A DNA stretch of 64,000 nucleotides from J014 sp964486055 (lineage in GTDB: Bacteria > Acidobacteriota > Blastocatellia > Pyrinomonadales > Pyrinomonadaceae): contig CAZALE010000006.1 of NCBI GenBank assembly GCA_964486055.1, forward strand, positions 144,218 to 208,217. Direction: 5' to 3'. Positions 52,189 through 60,524 of the stretch are shown one piece after another. The position numbers and the translations under genes were made by a program. The notes under the pieces are model-generated. The model was not told the DNA's origin. It saw only the letters and a list, made by a program, of their open reading frames with translations, and did no database searches. Position 1 is the first letter of the stretch. Each line of letters starts with the position of its first letter.

Positions 52189-53358
52189 ATGACGAAAAGA
52201 ACTCTTTGCATAGCTGTAGTTGGTTTGGGTGGGGCAGTTGGCACAACCATGGTAGCCGGAATTGAGCTTTTACGACGAAACAAGATAGACAAAGTAGGTT
52301 TACCACTAGCTAATATCTCTACAAATTTAATAAGCTACTGTGATATAAGTTTTGCCGGTTGGGATTTATTCGAGGAAGATTTATCCGAAGCAGCAGAGAA
52401 TCATCAAGTATTAGACGCCAAACAGCTAGATGAAATAAAGGATTTTCTTGCTGACATCAAGCCTTTGCCGGCAATTGCCGACAAGAAGTTTCTCTCAAAC
52501 ATTGAGGGGAAGAATGTGATTAATGCAGAATCTCATAGAGAAAAGATTGAATTGATAAGAGTAGATATAAGGAGAATGAAAAGATCAGCAGATTCGGTGG
52601 TGATGCTGAACCTAGCCTCAACGGAGAAGATAATTAACACGGATGAACCAGTTTTTCAGAGTATCTCTGCTTTTGAAAGAGCTCTAGACGAAAACTCGGA
52701 TCTGATTTCACCTGCTATGATGTATGCGTATGCTTCAATCGCTGAAAAAGTGCCATACGCAAACTTTACCCCATCATTTGCCGTTGATGTACCTGCGTTA
52801 ATGGAGTTTGCTTATTCTCAAAATGTCCCTATAGCTGGTAAGGATGGTAAAACTGGTCAAACCTTTATAAAAACCGTAATTGCACCAGCATTGAAAGCCA
52901 GAGCACTCAAGGTAGTTGGATGGTATTCTACAAACATTTTGGGAAATCGCGATGGATTGGCTCTTTCAAATGAAAACTCGCTCGCCTCAAAGCTAAGGAC
53001 AAAAAGTTCTGTTTTGGATGAAATTTTAGGTTATGAAGTTGAAGATCACATAGTGGACATAAGATATTATCGTCCTCGAGGTGACAGTAAAGAGGCGTGG
53101 GATAATATAGATTTTCTAGGCTTTTTGAATCAGCCAATGCAGATAAAAATAAATTTTCTCTGCAGGGATTCTATTCTTGCAGCTCCTCTGGCAATAGAAA
53201 TCGCTAGATGTTTAGAACTCGCAGAAAGAAGGGGTGAAGGAGGCATTCAGGAGCAACTTTCTGTATTTTTCAAGTCACCTATGAGCAAAAGTGGGTCGCC
53301 AAAGCATTCCTTCCATTTACAGCAGGAAGCGCTTTTAAAATGGCTTCATCAAGTTTAG
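52189..53358 (+). CDS. ino1: Myo-inositol-1-phosphate synthase
   Basis: A 389-residue NAD-dependent enzyme that turns glucose 6-phosphate into inositol 1-phosphate. VVGLGGAVGTTMVAGIELLR binds NAD; GQTFIKTVIAPALKARALKV, TNILGNRDGLALSNEN and VDIRYYRPRGDSKEAWDN cover the catalytic region, including Lys residues in KTVIAP and KARALK. It is the bacterial/archaeal short type. Inositol phosphates in bacteria feed phosphatidylinositol or compatible solutes (di-myo-inositol phosphate in thermophiles), which would be notable here, but no partner gene lies beside it. No obvious ribosome binding site is present. Confidence 0.93.
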   Translation: MTKRTLCIAVVGLGGAVGTTMVAGIELLRRNKIDKVGLPLANISTNLISYCDISFAGWDLFEEDLSEAAENHQVLDAKQLDEIKDFLADIKPLPAIADKKFLSNIEGKNVINAESHREKIELIRVDIRRMKRSADSVVMLNLASTEKIINTDEPVFQSISAFERALDENSDLISPAMMYAYASIAEKVPYANFTPSFAVDVPALMEFAYSQNVPIAGKDGKTGQTFIKTVIAPALKARALKVVGWYSTNILGNRDGLALSNENSLASKLRTKSSVLDEILGYEVEDHIVDIRYYRPRGDSKEAWDNIDFLGFLNQPMQIKINFLCRDSILAAPLAIEIARCLELAERRGEGGIQEQLSVFFKSPMSKSGSPKHSFHLQQEALLKWLHQV

Positions 53359-53562
53359 ATTTTGCTGATAAAACCCTAGAAGCTGTAGCCTAGTTTTTGC
53401 AAACCAAGCTCAGATAGCAGATATGTAAGCTCTGTCATCAGGTATTTACTCAGATTTTTGTAGTTTCGATAGCAAAATGACTCTCTGAAAGTATTTCGAA
53501 TTTGCTATATTGACGTGGCTTCATATGGTATCTGTCCGATTGAGCAGTGGTGATATCCTAAG

Positions 53563-54591
53563 CTATTTGATTCCAAGCATCTTCAGAGCCTTTGTAAAGA
53601 CTTCCTCAGATGAGATTAGTCTCATGCAACGGTGGTCTATGGGACATTTTCGTAACATGCATGGCGCACATTCTACCTGTTTTCTTATGATTTCTGATCC
53701 TATTGGCTGAGTCGCTTTTTCATTAGTTGGCCCAAATATAGTGAGAGTCTTAGTTCCAACTGCCGGAGCGACATGGGCTAATCCCATATCATTTGAGATA
53801 AGCAGATCTATCTCCGAGAGGATCGCAATAGTTTGAGCTAAGCTTACTTTACCATTTAAAACCACTGGTTTTAGCGATGATTGATTGTAAACCTGCATGG
53901 CAATGTCTAACTCGTTTTTCGAGCCCAGTAGAATTACATTTGTATTTGCCTTTTCCTGCAATAAATCGTTAAGCCTTGCATATTTTTCGGCGCCCCATCT
54001 TTTTGCCATTGAGTTTATAGAACCGGCACCCAAAGCCACAGTTCTTCTAAGTGTGTCAACGCCATTAATCCTTAGTATTTCTTTAGCCTCAATTCTTCGC
54101 GATTCTGAGACTTTAATTGAGATATCTAAGTCTTCAGATATCGTGGTTTTGCCAAATACGTCATTCTCTACTTCCCTCACGAGGTTTAGGTAAAAATAAG
54201 ATTCATGACGATTTTTCTTCCATTCCGGGACAGAAAAGGCTCTATTGAGTAAAAACGAACGTCCATCAGTTGAATAACCAAATCTCAGCGGGACATCGGC
54301 AAGGCGTGCTAAAAGCGCTGAGGCAAATGAGTTAGTAAAAAGAATTGCTATGTTAAAGTCCCTTTCACGCCATATCTGCGCCTGTCTTATAAGATTGCGA
54401 ATCGGATTATCTGACTTATCAAATATCAAAATTTCATCTATAAAATCTGCCTCACTGAACACATCTTTTGCCAGGCTTCTGGTACATAATGTAATCGTAG
54501 CCCCTGAAAAGATACGTCTGATTTCTTTCAGGGCTGGGATTGCCATCACCGCATCACCTATCCAATTTGGAGAACGAACTACTATTTTCAT
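53563..54591 (-). CDS. waaF: Lipopolysaccharide heptosyltransferase II-like glycosyltransferase (family 9)
   Basis: A 342-residue GT9 protein. MKIVVRSPNWIGDAVMAIPAL is the classic WaaF N-terminus. RFGYSTDGRSFLLNRAF, LLISNDMGLAHVAPAVGTKT, IFGPTNEKATQP and the Cys-rich CAPCMLRKCPIDHRCMRLI region are typical. The enzyme transfers heptose to the LPS inner core. It lies 17 bp after an epimerase-like gene in the same direction and probably shares its transcript. The presence supports an outer membrane with LPS. Confidence 0.9.
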   Translation of the reverse strand: MKIVVRSPNWIGDAVMAIPALKEIRRIFSGATITLCTRSLAKDVFSEADFIDEILIFDKSDNPIRNLIRQAQIWRERDFNIAILFTNSFASALLARLADVPLRFGYSTDGRSFLLNRAFSVPEWKKNRHESYFYLNLVREVENDVFGKTTISEDLDISIKVSESRRIEAKEILRINGVDTLRRTVALGAGSINSMAKRWGAEKYARLNDLLQEKANTNVILLGSKNELDIAMQVYNQSSLKPVVLNGKVSLAQTIAILSEIDLLISNDMGLAHVAPAVGTKTLTIFGPTNEKATQPIGSEIIRKQVECAPCMLRKCPIDHRCMRLISSEEVFTKALKMLGIK

Positions 54592-54608
54592 TTTTGGCAG
54601 ATGTGTTT

Positions 54609-55454
54609 TTATTTAAATAAAGTTTTCAATCCATCCTCAATAGATATTTTGGGCATCCAGCCTAACTCTTGCTTTATCAGCGATAAGTCTGAAATGTAAT
54701 TCATTGGAGTTGGAGCAGGTAATGGATTTTCTTCGTCTATTATTGCTTGCAGTCCTGATACTTCCTCCATTTTTTTGACTAGTTCGAGAATTGAGAGCGA
54801 GTTATCTGGTCCACCACCGACATTGTAAAGTCCATTTGGAATAACAGAATCAATAAAGGCTTGGCAAGCACGCGCAAGGTCTTCAACATGTAGTATGTCA
54901 CGGATTGGCTTGCCTGCAGCAGGTAGGCGTATTGGCAGCCCTTTGTTTATACAATCAGCGTAATGAGTAACAAAGTTCGGTGTATTACCTTCACTTAAAG
55001 GGGCATATACCGTAGAGAGCCTGAATATACAATACCTAAAACCTTTTTGATGAGCATAGAAACTAACATAATGCTCGGCAATCAGCTTTGACCACTCTAA
55101 AGCTGACTGTCCTGCATAATTTGTCGGACACGTTTCCGGAACTAATCTGTAGTTATCAGCAAAACGACCATAAACATCCTTCGTCGAAGCAAAGATAAAA
55201 ACTGAGCCTTTACGCACTGCGCGGAGTAGATTGACAGTGCCTTCCACATTTACCAAAAATACTTCTTCAGACGCTTCATGAGACTTATCAAGCATGGCAG
55301 CTAGGTGTATTATCACATCATACTCTTGTGCAATCATCACATCCTGCAGGTTAAGCAAATCCAAGTTTGAGCGACGTGAGAAATCGTCTGCATTAAAAAA
55401 TCTTCTGATAAAGCTACCTAAAAAACCGCTGCCACCCGTTACCAAAACTTTCAT
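54609..55454 (-). CDS. NAD-dependent epimerase/dehydratase (SDR extended family)
   Basis: A 281-residue extended SDR. The Rossmann motif VTGGSGFLGSFI binds the cofactor; IHLAAMLDKSHEA, ASTKDVYGRFA and DILHVEDLARACQ follow, with NVGGGPDNSLSILELV and a C-terminal GWMPKISIEDGLK. The region of the YxxxK motif is Leu-Glu-Trp-Ser-Lys (Lys123), so the catalytic Tyr position seems to be Leu119; Tyr113 is nearby but shifted. It may be a nucleotide-sugar enzyme for LPS, given WaaF downstream. Substrate unknown. Confidence 0.82.
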   Translation of the reverse strand: MKVLVTGGSGFLGSFIRRFFNADDFSRRSNLDLLNLQDVMIAQEYDVIIHLAAMLDKSHEASEEVFLVNVEGTVNLLRAVRKGSVFIFASTKDVYGRFADNYRLVPETCPTNYAGQSALEWSKLIAEHYVSFYAHQKGFRYCIFRLSTVYAPLSEGNTPNFVTHYADCINKGLPIRLPAAGKPIRDILHVEDLARACQAFIDSVIPNGLYNVGGGPDNSLSILELVKKMEEVSGLQAIIDEENPLPAPTPMNYISDLSLIKQELGWMPKISIEDGLKTLFK

Positions 55455-55560
55455 ATTTTAAATTTAAAGTTGATTTACAGGGAAAATAAAGTCCTCCTGA
55501 CAAAATCTAAGCTGTTTTGCTTTTAAAATAAAAAATGCGAAAATTTAATTTGACTTTACC

Positions 55561-56493
55561 ATGAATACCTCTGAGCTAATCAAGCAAGTACTTTTAGGTA
55601 ATCCACGTGCAGTAGCAAGAGCAATTTCCAAGGTTGAAAATGCAGAGCCAGAGGCACCAGAAATAATGAAGGCGCTGTTTGAAAACTCTGGTAATGCAGC
55701 TGTGATTGGAATTACTGGCTCGCCTGGTGCTGGAAAATCTTCATTGGTAGATAAATTAGCACTGCTTTACAAGGAGAATAACGAAAAGGTTGGGATTATC
55801 GCGGTTGATCCCTCTAGCCCTTTCTCAGGTGGGGCTATCCTGGGTGATAGAATAAGGATGTCAACCCTCGGCACCGATAAAAATGTATTCATTCGTTCAA
55901 TGGCCACAAGAGGGAATCTCGGAGGATTAGCACGCGCTACGATAGATGCTGTCACGATTCTGGATGCCGCTGGTTTCCACAAGGTGATTGTTGAAACAGT
56001 TGGGGTCGGACAAGATGAGGTTGAGATAGTAAAAGCTGCCGACGTAACAGTTGTGGTTTTAGTGCCGGGAATGGGCGATGATATTCAAGCAATTAAGGCT
56101 GGTATCATGGAGATTGGAGATATATTCGTTATCAATAAGGCTGATCGTGATGGAGTTTTGAGAACTGAAAGAGAGCTTAAAATGCTCTTGGAACTCACTA
56201 GTCGAAATGATGGATGGTCTCCGCCAATCATCAAAACAATTGCAGTCGAAAGTAAAGGAATTGATGAGCTTGTTAAAGCAATTGATCATTATTTACAGTT
56301 TCAGCGCAGTAAGGAAAACCTTGAAAGAAAACGCGCAATAGCGAGGTGGCGGCTCTTAGAGTTACTCAGGGAAAGACTTTTGTCTGATCTGCTAAGTAAA
56401 AATGGTACCCGCGCAAAGATTGAAGATTTTGCATCTCAAATAGCTGAGAAAAAAACAAATCCATATTCAGCTGTGGAGAAAATTTTACAATGA
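55561..56493 (+). CDS. meaB: Methylmalonyl-CoA mutase-associated GTPase MeaB (ArgK family)
   Basis: A 310-residue G3E GTPase which protects and reloads the cobalamin enzyme methylmalonyl-CoA mutase. Walker A GSPGAGKS (53-60), VDPSSPFSGGAILGDRIRM, the switch region TVGVGQDEVEI, and base-specificity NKAD motif INKADRDG. It starts an operon of seven genes and overlaps the methylmalonyl-CoA epimerase gene by 4 bp. The mutase B12-binding subunit at 6444 is its likely partner. Confidence 0.95.
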   Translation: MNTSELIKQVLLGNPRAVARAISKVENAEPEAPEIMKALFENSGNAAVIGITGSPGAGKSSLVDKLALLYKENNEKVGIIAVDPSSPFSGGAILGDRIRMSTLGTDKNVFIRSMATRGNLGGLARATIDAVTILDAAGFHKVIVETVGVGQDEVEIVKAADVTVVVLVPGMGDDIQAIKAGIMEIGDIFVINKADRDGVLRTERELKMLLELTSRNDGWSPPIIKTIAVESKGIDELVKAIDHYLQFQRSKENLERKRAIARWRLLELLRERLLSDLLSKNGTRAKIEDFASQIAEKKTNPYSAVEKILQ

Positions 56494-56894
56494 AAATCAA
56501 TCATTTGGGTATTGCAACGAAAGAAATTCAAGAGGCTTTGAGATTTTGGGAAGAAGCTCTGGGCCTGCAAAACGTTCATACAGAGGTTGTTGAAGAACAA
56601 AAGGTTAAAGTGGCGATGCTGCCGATTGGTGAGACAAGAATCGAATTACTGGAGCCAACGGCCAGCGACTCACCTATCTCGAAATTCTTAGAGAAAAGAG
56701 GTGCTGGTATCCATCACATAGCGATTGAGGTAGACGATATAAATGAAGCGCTAGAAAGACTGAAATCAAATGGCGTTAAGTTGATTGATCAAGTCCCCAG
56801 AGTCGGTGCCGAAGGATGCCTAATCGCATTTGTTCATCCATCATCAACCAATGGAGTGTTACTGGAATTAGTTCAAAAAGAAAGTAAGGAGTAA
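56490..56894 (+). CDS. mce: Methylmalonyl-CoA epimerase
   Basis: A 134-residue VOC protein: INHLGIATKEIQEALRFWEE, then IELLEPTASDSPISKFLEKR, GIHHIAIEVDDINEALERLK and HPSSTNGVLLELVQ. The metal ligands His (NHLGI), His (HHIAI) and Glu (LLELVQ) are placed as in the methylmalonyl-CoA epimerases. It converts the (S)- and (R)-epimers so that the mutase can act. It overlaps meaB by 4 bp, which supports the function. Confidence 0.94.
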   Translation: MKINHLGIATKEIQEALRFWEEALGLQNVHTEVVEEQKVKVAMLPIGETRIELLEPTASDSPISKFLEKRGAGIHHIAIEVDDINEALERLKSNGVKLIDQVPRVGAEGCLIAFVHPSSTNGVLLELVQKESKE

Positions 56895-56900
56895 TTTTTT

Positions 56901-58307
56901 ATGACAAAAGAATTTAGAAAATTTGAAAAAAACTCATCAGATGATCAGAGAGGTTCTGCTTTAATAAAAGCTTTGATAGTGATCCTGGTGATCATAGGGA
57001 TTGGCGTAGCTTTATTGGTCTGGAAAGCCAAGGTCGCAAAACATGAAACAGAAATCCCAACTAAACTTACCGAACAAGATTTTTTAGTTCTGCTCAAGGG
57101 AGAAGATCCGGCTTATTTAAAGAGACTAGCCGATGACCCATCTGCCAGACAAAAGTTATTGGAAAATTTTAGACAGACCTTGGCTTTTGCTAATCAAGCA
57201 AAGAAGGAAGGTTTGATAGATGATGAAGAAGTTAAACAAGACTTGGGTGAGATAAAGCTATTCGTTACCGCCTCTAGCTACGATCAAGAAAAAAATAAGG
57301 GAAAAGGTCCATTTCCTCCATTCGGTTTCATCGAGGAAGATGAAGTGAAAAAGTTTTATGATAATCGTTTTAATCAGGCGCTCTTCGATGAGTTTTTGCA
57401 GAAAGCCGTTGAACGTGCAAAAAAACAAGGGCTTTTACCGAAGGATGCCGATCCTACTGAAGAAGATATCGAAAGAGCAAAGAGTGATTTCGCTAAGGTG
57501 AGAATCTCTGCCGAAGAATTTAAGTCAAAATCCTCTGAATTAGATCCTGATTTCAAAAGAAAAGTGGACTTAAGGGTAAAACTGCAACAAGCTTCTTACT
57601 TGGCTCGTCGTTATTCCGAAGATGTTTTGAGAAAGAAGCTAGAAGTAAGCGATTCAGAGATTGAAAAATATCTGAAAGAACATCCTGAATTGGATACAAG
57701 AGCTGAAAAGCGCGCTAAGGCTGAAGAGTTATTGGCAAGAGTGAAAGCAGGCGAGGATTTTGCGCAATTAGCTAAACAGTATTCTGAAGATCCCGGAAGC
57801 AAAGATAAAGGAGGTTTGTATCAGAACATTCGCAAAGGTTCTTTTATACCGGAGTTTGAGACAGTAGCCCTCTCACTTCAACCAGGCCAAATAGCTCCGA
57901 CAATCGTCGAGTCAAGATATGGCTATCACATAATAAAACTTGAGCGACTTGACTACGTTGCAAATCGTGATGGAAGTGATACACCAGTTTATGACGCCCG
58001 TCATATCTTGCTATCGACGAATGTCCGAGATCCTGAAAATCCCCTATACGATAATATTCCTCTGAAAGAGTTTATAAAAGAGAAACTCCTAGCAGATAAG
58101 CAAAAACAAATTCTAGATGAAATAATGAAGAATAATCCTATTGACTTGCCAGCGGATTTACCAGTTCCTGAGCTGTCACCTGAGCAGATTAAGCAGCTGG
58201 AAGAAATGGAGAAGGTTCGCCAGGAAGAGTTGAAAAAGCTAAGAGAGGATGAAACACAAAAATCAAAATCAGAAAAACCACGAAAAGAGGATGGCAATAA
58301 GAAGTGA
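56901..58307 (+). CDS. Membrane-anchored peptidyl-prolyl isomerase (PpiC/SurA-like parvulin)
   Basis: A 468-residue protein with one N-terminal transmembrane helix (about 24-42, KALIVILVIIGIGVALLVW) and a large periplasmic part. Helical chaperone segments lie at about 50-245. The parvulin domain at about 255-350 has AEELLARVKAGEDFAQLAKQ, YSEDPGSKDKGG, PEFETVALSLQPGQIA and SRYGYHIIKLE. The C-terminal tail (about 415-468) is extremely rich in Glu and Lys. It follows mce by six bases. Function: folding of exported or outer-membrane proteins, by analogy with SurA and PrsA. Confidence 0.9.
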   Translation: MTKEFRKFEKNSSDDQRGSALIKALIVILVIIGIGVALLVWKAKVAKHETEIPTKLTEQDFLVLLKGEDPAYLKRLADDPSARQKLLENFRQTLAFANQAKKEGLIDDEEVKQDLGEIKLFVTASSYDQEKNKGKGPFPPFGFIEEDEVKKFYDNRFNQALFDEFLQKAVERAKKQGLLPKDADPTEEDIERAKSDFAKVRISAEEFKSKSSELDPDFKRKVDLRVKLQQASYLARRYSEDVLRKKLEVSDSEIEKYLKEHPELDTRAEKRAKAEELLARVKAGEDFAQLAKQYSEDPGSKDKGGLYQNIRKGSFIPEFETVALSLQPGQIAPTIVESRYGYHIIKLERLDYVANRDGSDTPVYDARHILLSTNVRDPENPLYDNIPLKEFIKEKLLADKQKQILDEIMKNNPIDLPADLPVPELSPEQIKQLEEMEKVRQEELKKLREDETQKSKSEKPRKEDGNKK

Positions 58308-59178
58308 GCTCAACTTTGGCGATTATAAAGTCAAGGTTATCCCAGATGCAGAGTTTAGACTTGACGGTGGGGCAATGTTTGGTGTTGTCCCACGCGTTCT
58401 CTGGGAGAAAGTTTGTAAACCTGATAAGTTGAATCGCATACGCCTTCAGACTAATTGCTTATTCATCGAAACCCCATCTGATCGTATTCTCATCGATACA
58501 GGCATTGGTGAAAAATGGGATCAAAAACAACAAGAGAGATTGTGTATCAAAAGAGAAAAACCCTTTGCACAAAAACTCTTTGAGATTACTGGTTACACTG
58601 TCGCAGACATTACAATTGTAATTAACACTCATCTTCACTTTGATCATGCAGGTGGAAACACTGTGAGACTGTCAAATGGTGAGATTACACCGCAGTTTCC
58701 AAATGCTAGATATTTTGTCTCCCAGACCGAGTTGAAAAAAGCTGAAAATCCTCATGAAAGAGAACGCGCAAGCTATATACCCGAAGACTGGCTGCCTTTG
58801 AAACAAACTGGACAGCTGGAATTAAAACCAGATGAATATCACGCCATTGAAGGGCTGAAGCTTAAAAGAGTAAAAGGACATTCGGAAACTATGCAGGTAG
58901 TTTTTCTTAAGAGAGCTGGTAAAGCATTATTTGGCTTTGCAGACTTAATTCCTACAACTGCTCATTTACCATACGCATGGATAATGAGCTACGATTTGTT
59001 TCCTACTCATACACTTGCATTCAAGAAAACCATATTACCGCAGGTGGCACGAAAAAAATGGATTTGTTGGTTTTACCATGATATCTCGATGCCGCTTTGC
59101 ATCCTACACGAAGTAAATGGAAAATTTGAGCCTGTTAAAATCAAGGATTTTCAAGAAGAAAGCATATGGAACAAGTAA
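58291..59178 (+). CDS. MBL-fold metallo-hydrolase
   Basis: About 295 residues. NTHLHFDHAGGN gives the HxHxDH zinc-ligand motif; further ligands are expected at KGHSETMQVVF (His) and GFADLIPTTAHL (Asp). Ends near SMPLCILHEVNGKF. The ATG at 58291 keeps a conventional N-terminus (MAIRSELNFGDYKVKV); a longer frame begins at 58249 and would overlap the preceding gene by 59 bp. It overlaps mtnP by 13 bp. Substrate unknown (family members hydrolyse lactones, cAMP-like nucleotides and thioesters). Confidence 0.85.
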   Translation: MAIRSELNFGDYKVKVIPDAEFRLDGGAMFGVVPRVLWEKVCKPDKLNRIRLQTNCLFIETPSDRILIDTGIGEKWDQKQQERLCIKREKPFAQKLFEITGYTVADITIVINTHLHFDHAGGNTVRLSNGEITPQFPNARYFVSQTELKKAENPHERERASYIPEDWLPLKQTGQLELKPDEYHAIEGLKLKRVKGHSETMQVVFLKRAGKALFGFADLIPTTAHLPYAWIMSYDLFPTHTLAFKKTILPQVARKKWICWFYHDISMPLCILHEVNGKFEPVKIKDFQEESIWNK

Positions 59179-60053
59179 AAATTGGAATAATTGGCGGTAG
59201 CGGTTTGTATCAGATGCCGGAGTTGAAAGATATCAAAGAAGTCGAAGTCGACACTCCTTTTGGCAAACCTTCGGATGCATTCATTGTTGGATCTCTGGAT
59301 GGAGTAAAAGTCGCATTCTTACCGAGACATGGCAGAGGTCATAGATTATTACCGACTGAGATCCCATTCCGGGCCAATATCTATGCTATGAAGCTACTCG
59401 GTATTGATTTTATTTTCTCTGTATCAGCAGTTGGTAGCCTTCAGGAGAAATATGCCCCCACGGATTTCGTTATTCCAGATCAATTTTTTGATAGAACCCG
59501 AGCGAGAACTGAGGAATCGACCTTTTTTGGTAATGGAATTGTTGCTCATATAACCTTCTCCCATCCAGTCTGTCCTGAGCTCTGTGACATTCTGGAGCAA
59601 GCTTGTAAAACGGTGGAAGGATTACGAGTTCATCGGGGCGGTACTTACCTCTGCATGGAAGGACCTGCTTTTTCTACCAAGGCAGAATCTCACGTTTATA
59701 GACAATGGGGCATGGATATCATCGGAATGACAAATCTTCAAGAAGCAAAATTAGCTAGAGAAGCAGAAATAGCATACGCAACTCTGGCTTTAGTGACAGA
59801 TTATGATTGCTGGCATGAGGATCATGATTCCGTCTCGGTTGAAATGGTAATTGAGTATCTGAATAGAAATGTACGTAATGCCCAACTTGTCTTAAGAGAA
59901 GCAGTTCGTTTAGTCCAGATCAAAAATCTTAAAAATCCATACGCGGGTGCAACCAGAAACGCTATTTTCACATCGCCTGAATATTGGGATCCTGAGACAG
60001 TTAAAAAACTCGATGCAATCATTGGAAAATATGTCAAAAAAACGGCTGAATGA
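59166..60053 (+). CDS. mtnP: S-methyl-5'-thioadenosine phosphorylase
   Basis: A 295-residue MTA phosphorylase that cleaves methylthioadenosine to adenine and methylthioribose 1-phosphate in methionine salvage. IGIIGGSGLYQMPEL, LPRHGRGHRLLPTEIPFRAN, TYLCMEGPAFSTKAES, DIIGMTNLQEAKLAREAEI and LVTDYDCWHED are diagnostic; the trimeric-fold length is normal. It follows the MBL gene and precedes a BamD-like gene by six bases. Confidence 0.93.
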   Translation: MEQVKIGIIGGSGLYQMPELKDIKEVEVDTPFGKPSDAFIVGSLDGVKVAFLPRHGRGHRLLPTEIPFRANIYAMKLLGIDFIFSVSAVGSLQEKYAPTDFVIPDQFFDRTRARTEESTFFGNGIVAHITFSHPVCPELCDILEQACKTVEGLRVHRGGTYLCMEGPAFSTKAESHVYRQWGMDIIGMTNLQEAKLAREAEIAYATLALVTDYDCWHEDHDSVSVEMVIEYLNRNVRNAQLVLREAVRLVQIKNLKNPYAGATRNAIFTSPEYWDPETVKKLDAIIGKYVKKTAE

Positions 60054-60059
60054 ATGTAG

Positions 60060-60524
60060 ATGATTATGAGGCTACTAATTTTCATAACTCTTCTTTTTAC
60101 AATGCTCTCAATTCAAGTCTTGGCTCAGAAGCCAAGTAATCAAATTACTCAGACTGATGTTATTTTGGAAGCAGATTCAAAGCATAATCTCGAAGTCGCA
60201 AGATTGATGTTTCGTCTTAGAAAGGCTTATAAAGGAACATTGATGAGATGCGAGGAAATAATGGCAGCCCATCCTGATTTTTCTAAGATGGATGAAGTTT
60301 TGTATCTTGCAGGAATGAGCAGCTATTACTTGTCTGAGGGAAAGGGCAGCCAAAAAGTAAATCTAAATATCGAGTCTGAGAAAGAGAAGTATAATCCAGA
60401 GAAGCTAAAGGCTGATGCTATCGTTTATCTGAGAATGCTGATCGATAAATATCCAAAAAGCTCCTTTAGGAAAGAAGCAGAAAAAACACTGGAGATCTTG
60501 GAAGGTAAGAAAGAATCGAAATGA
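60060..60524 (+). CDS. BamD/TPR-like exported small protein
   Basis: A 154-residue exported protein with signal peptide MRLLIFITLLFTMLSIQVLA (the ATG at 60066 would place it right at the start). The following TPR-like helices include YKGTLMRCEEIMAAHPDFSK, LYLAGMSSYYLSEGKGS and LRMLIDKYPKSSFRKEAEKT, like the repeats of outer-membrane assembly lipoproteins (BamD/YfiO type). There is no lipobox. It overlaps uvrC by 4 bp. Confidence 0.7.
   Translation: MIMRLLIFITLLFTMLSIQVLAQKPSNQITQTDVILEADSKHNLEVARLMFRLRKAYKGTLMRCEEIMAAHPDFSKMDEVLYLAGMSSYYLSEGKGSQKVNLNIESEKEKYNPEKLKADAIVYLRMLIDKYPKSSFRKEAEKTLEILEGKKESK

Noticed and set aside
57374..58297. Minus-strand Ser/Phe-rich frames opposite the parvulin gene
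   Set aside because: Caused by the Glu/Lys-rich reverse strand; composition typical of shadows.
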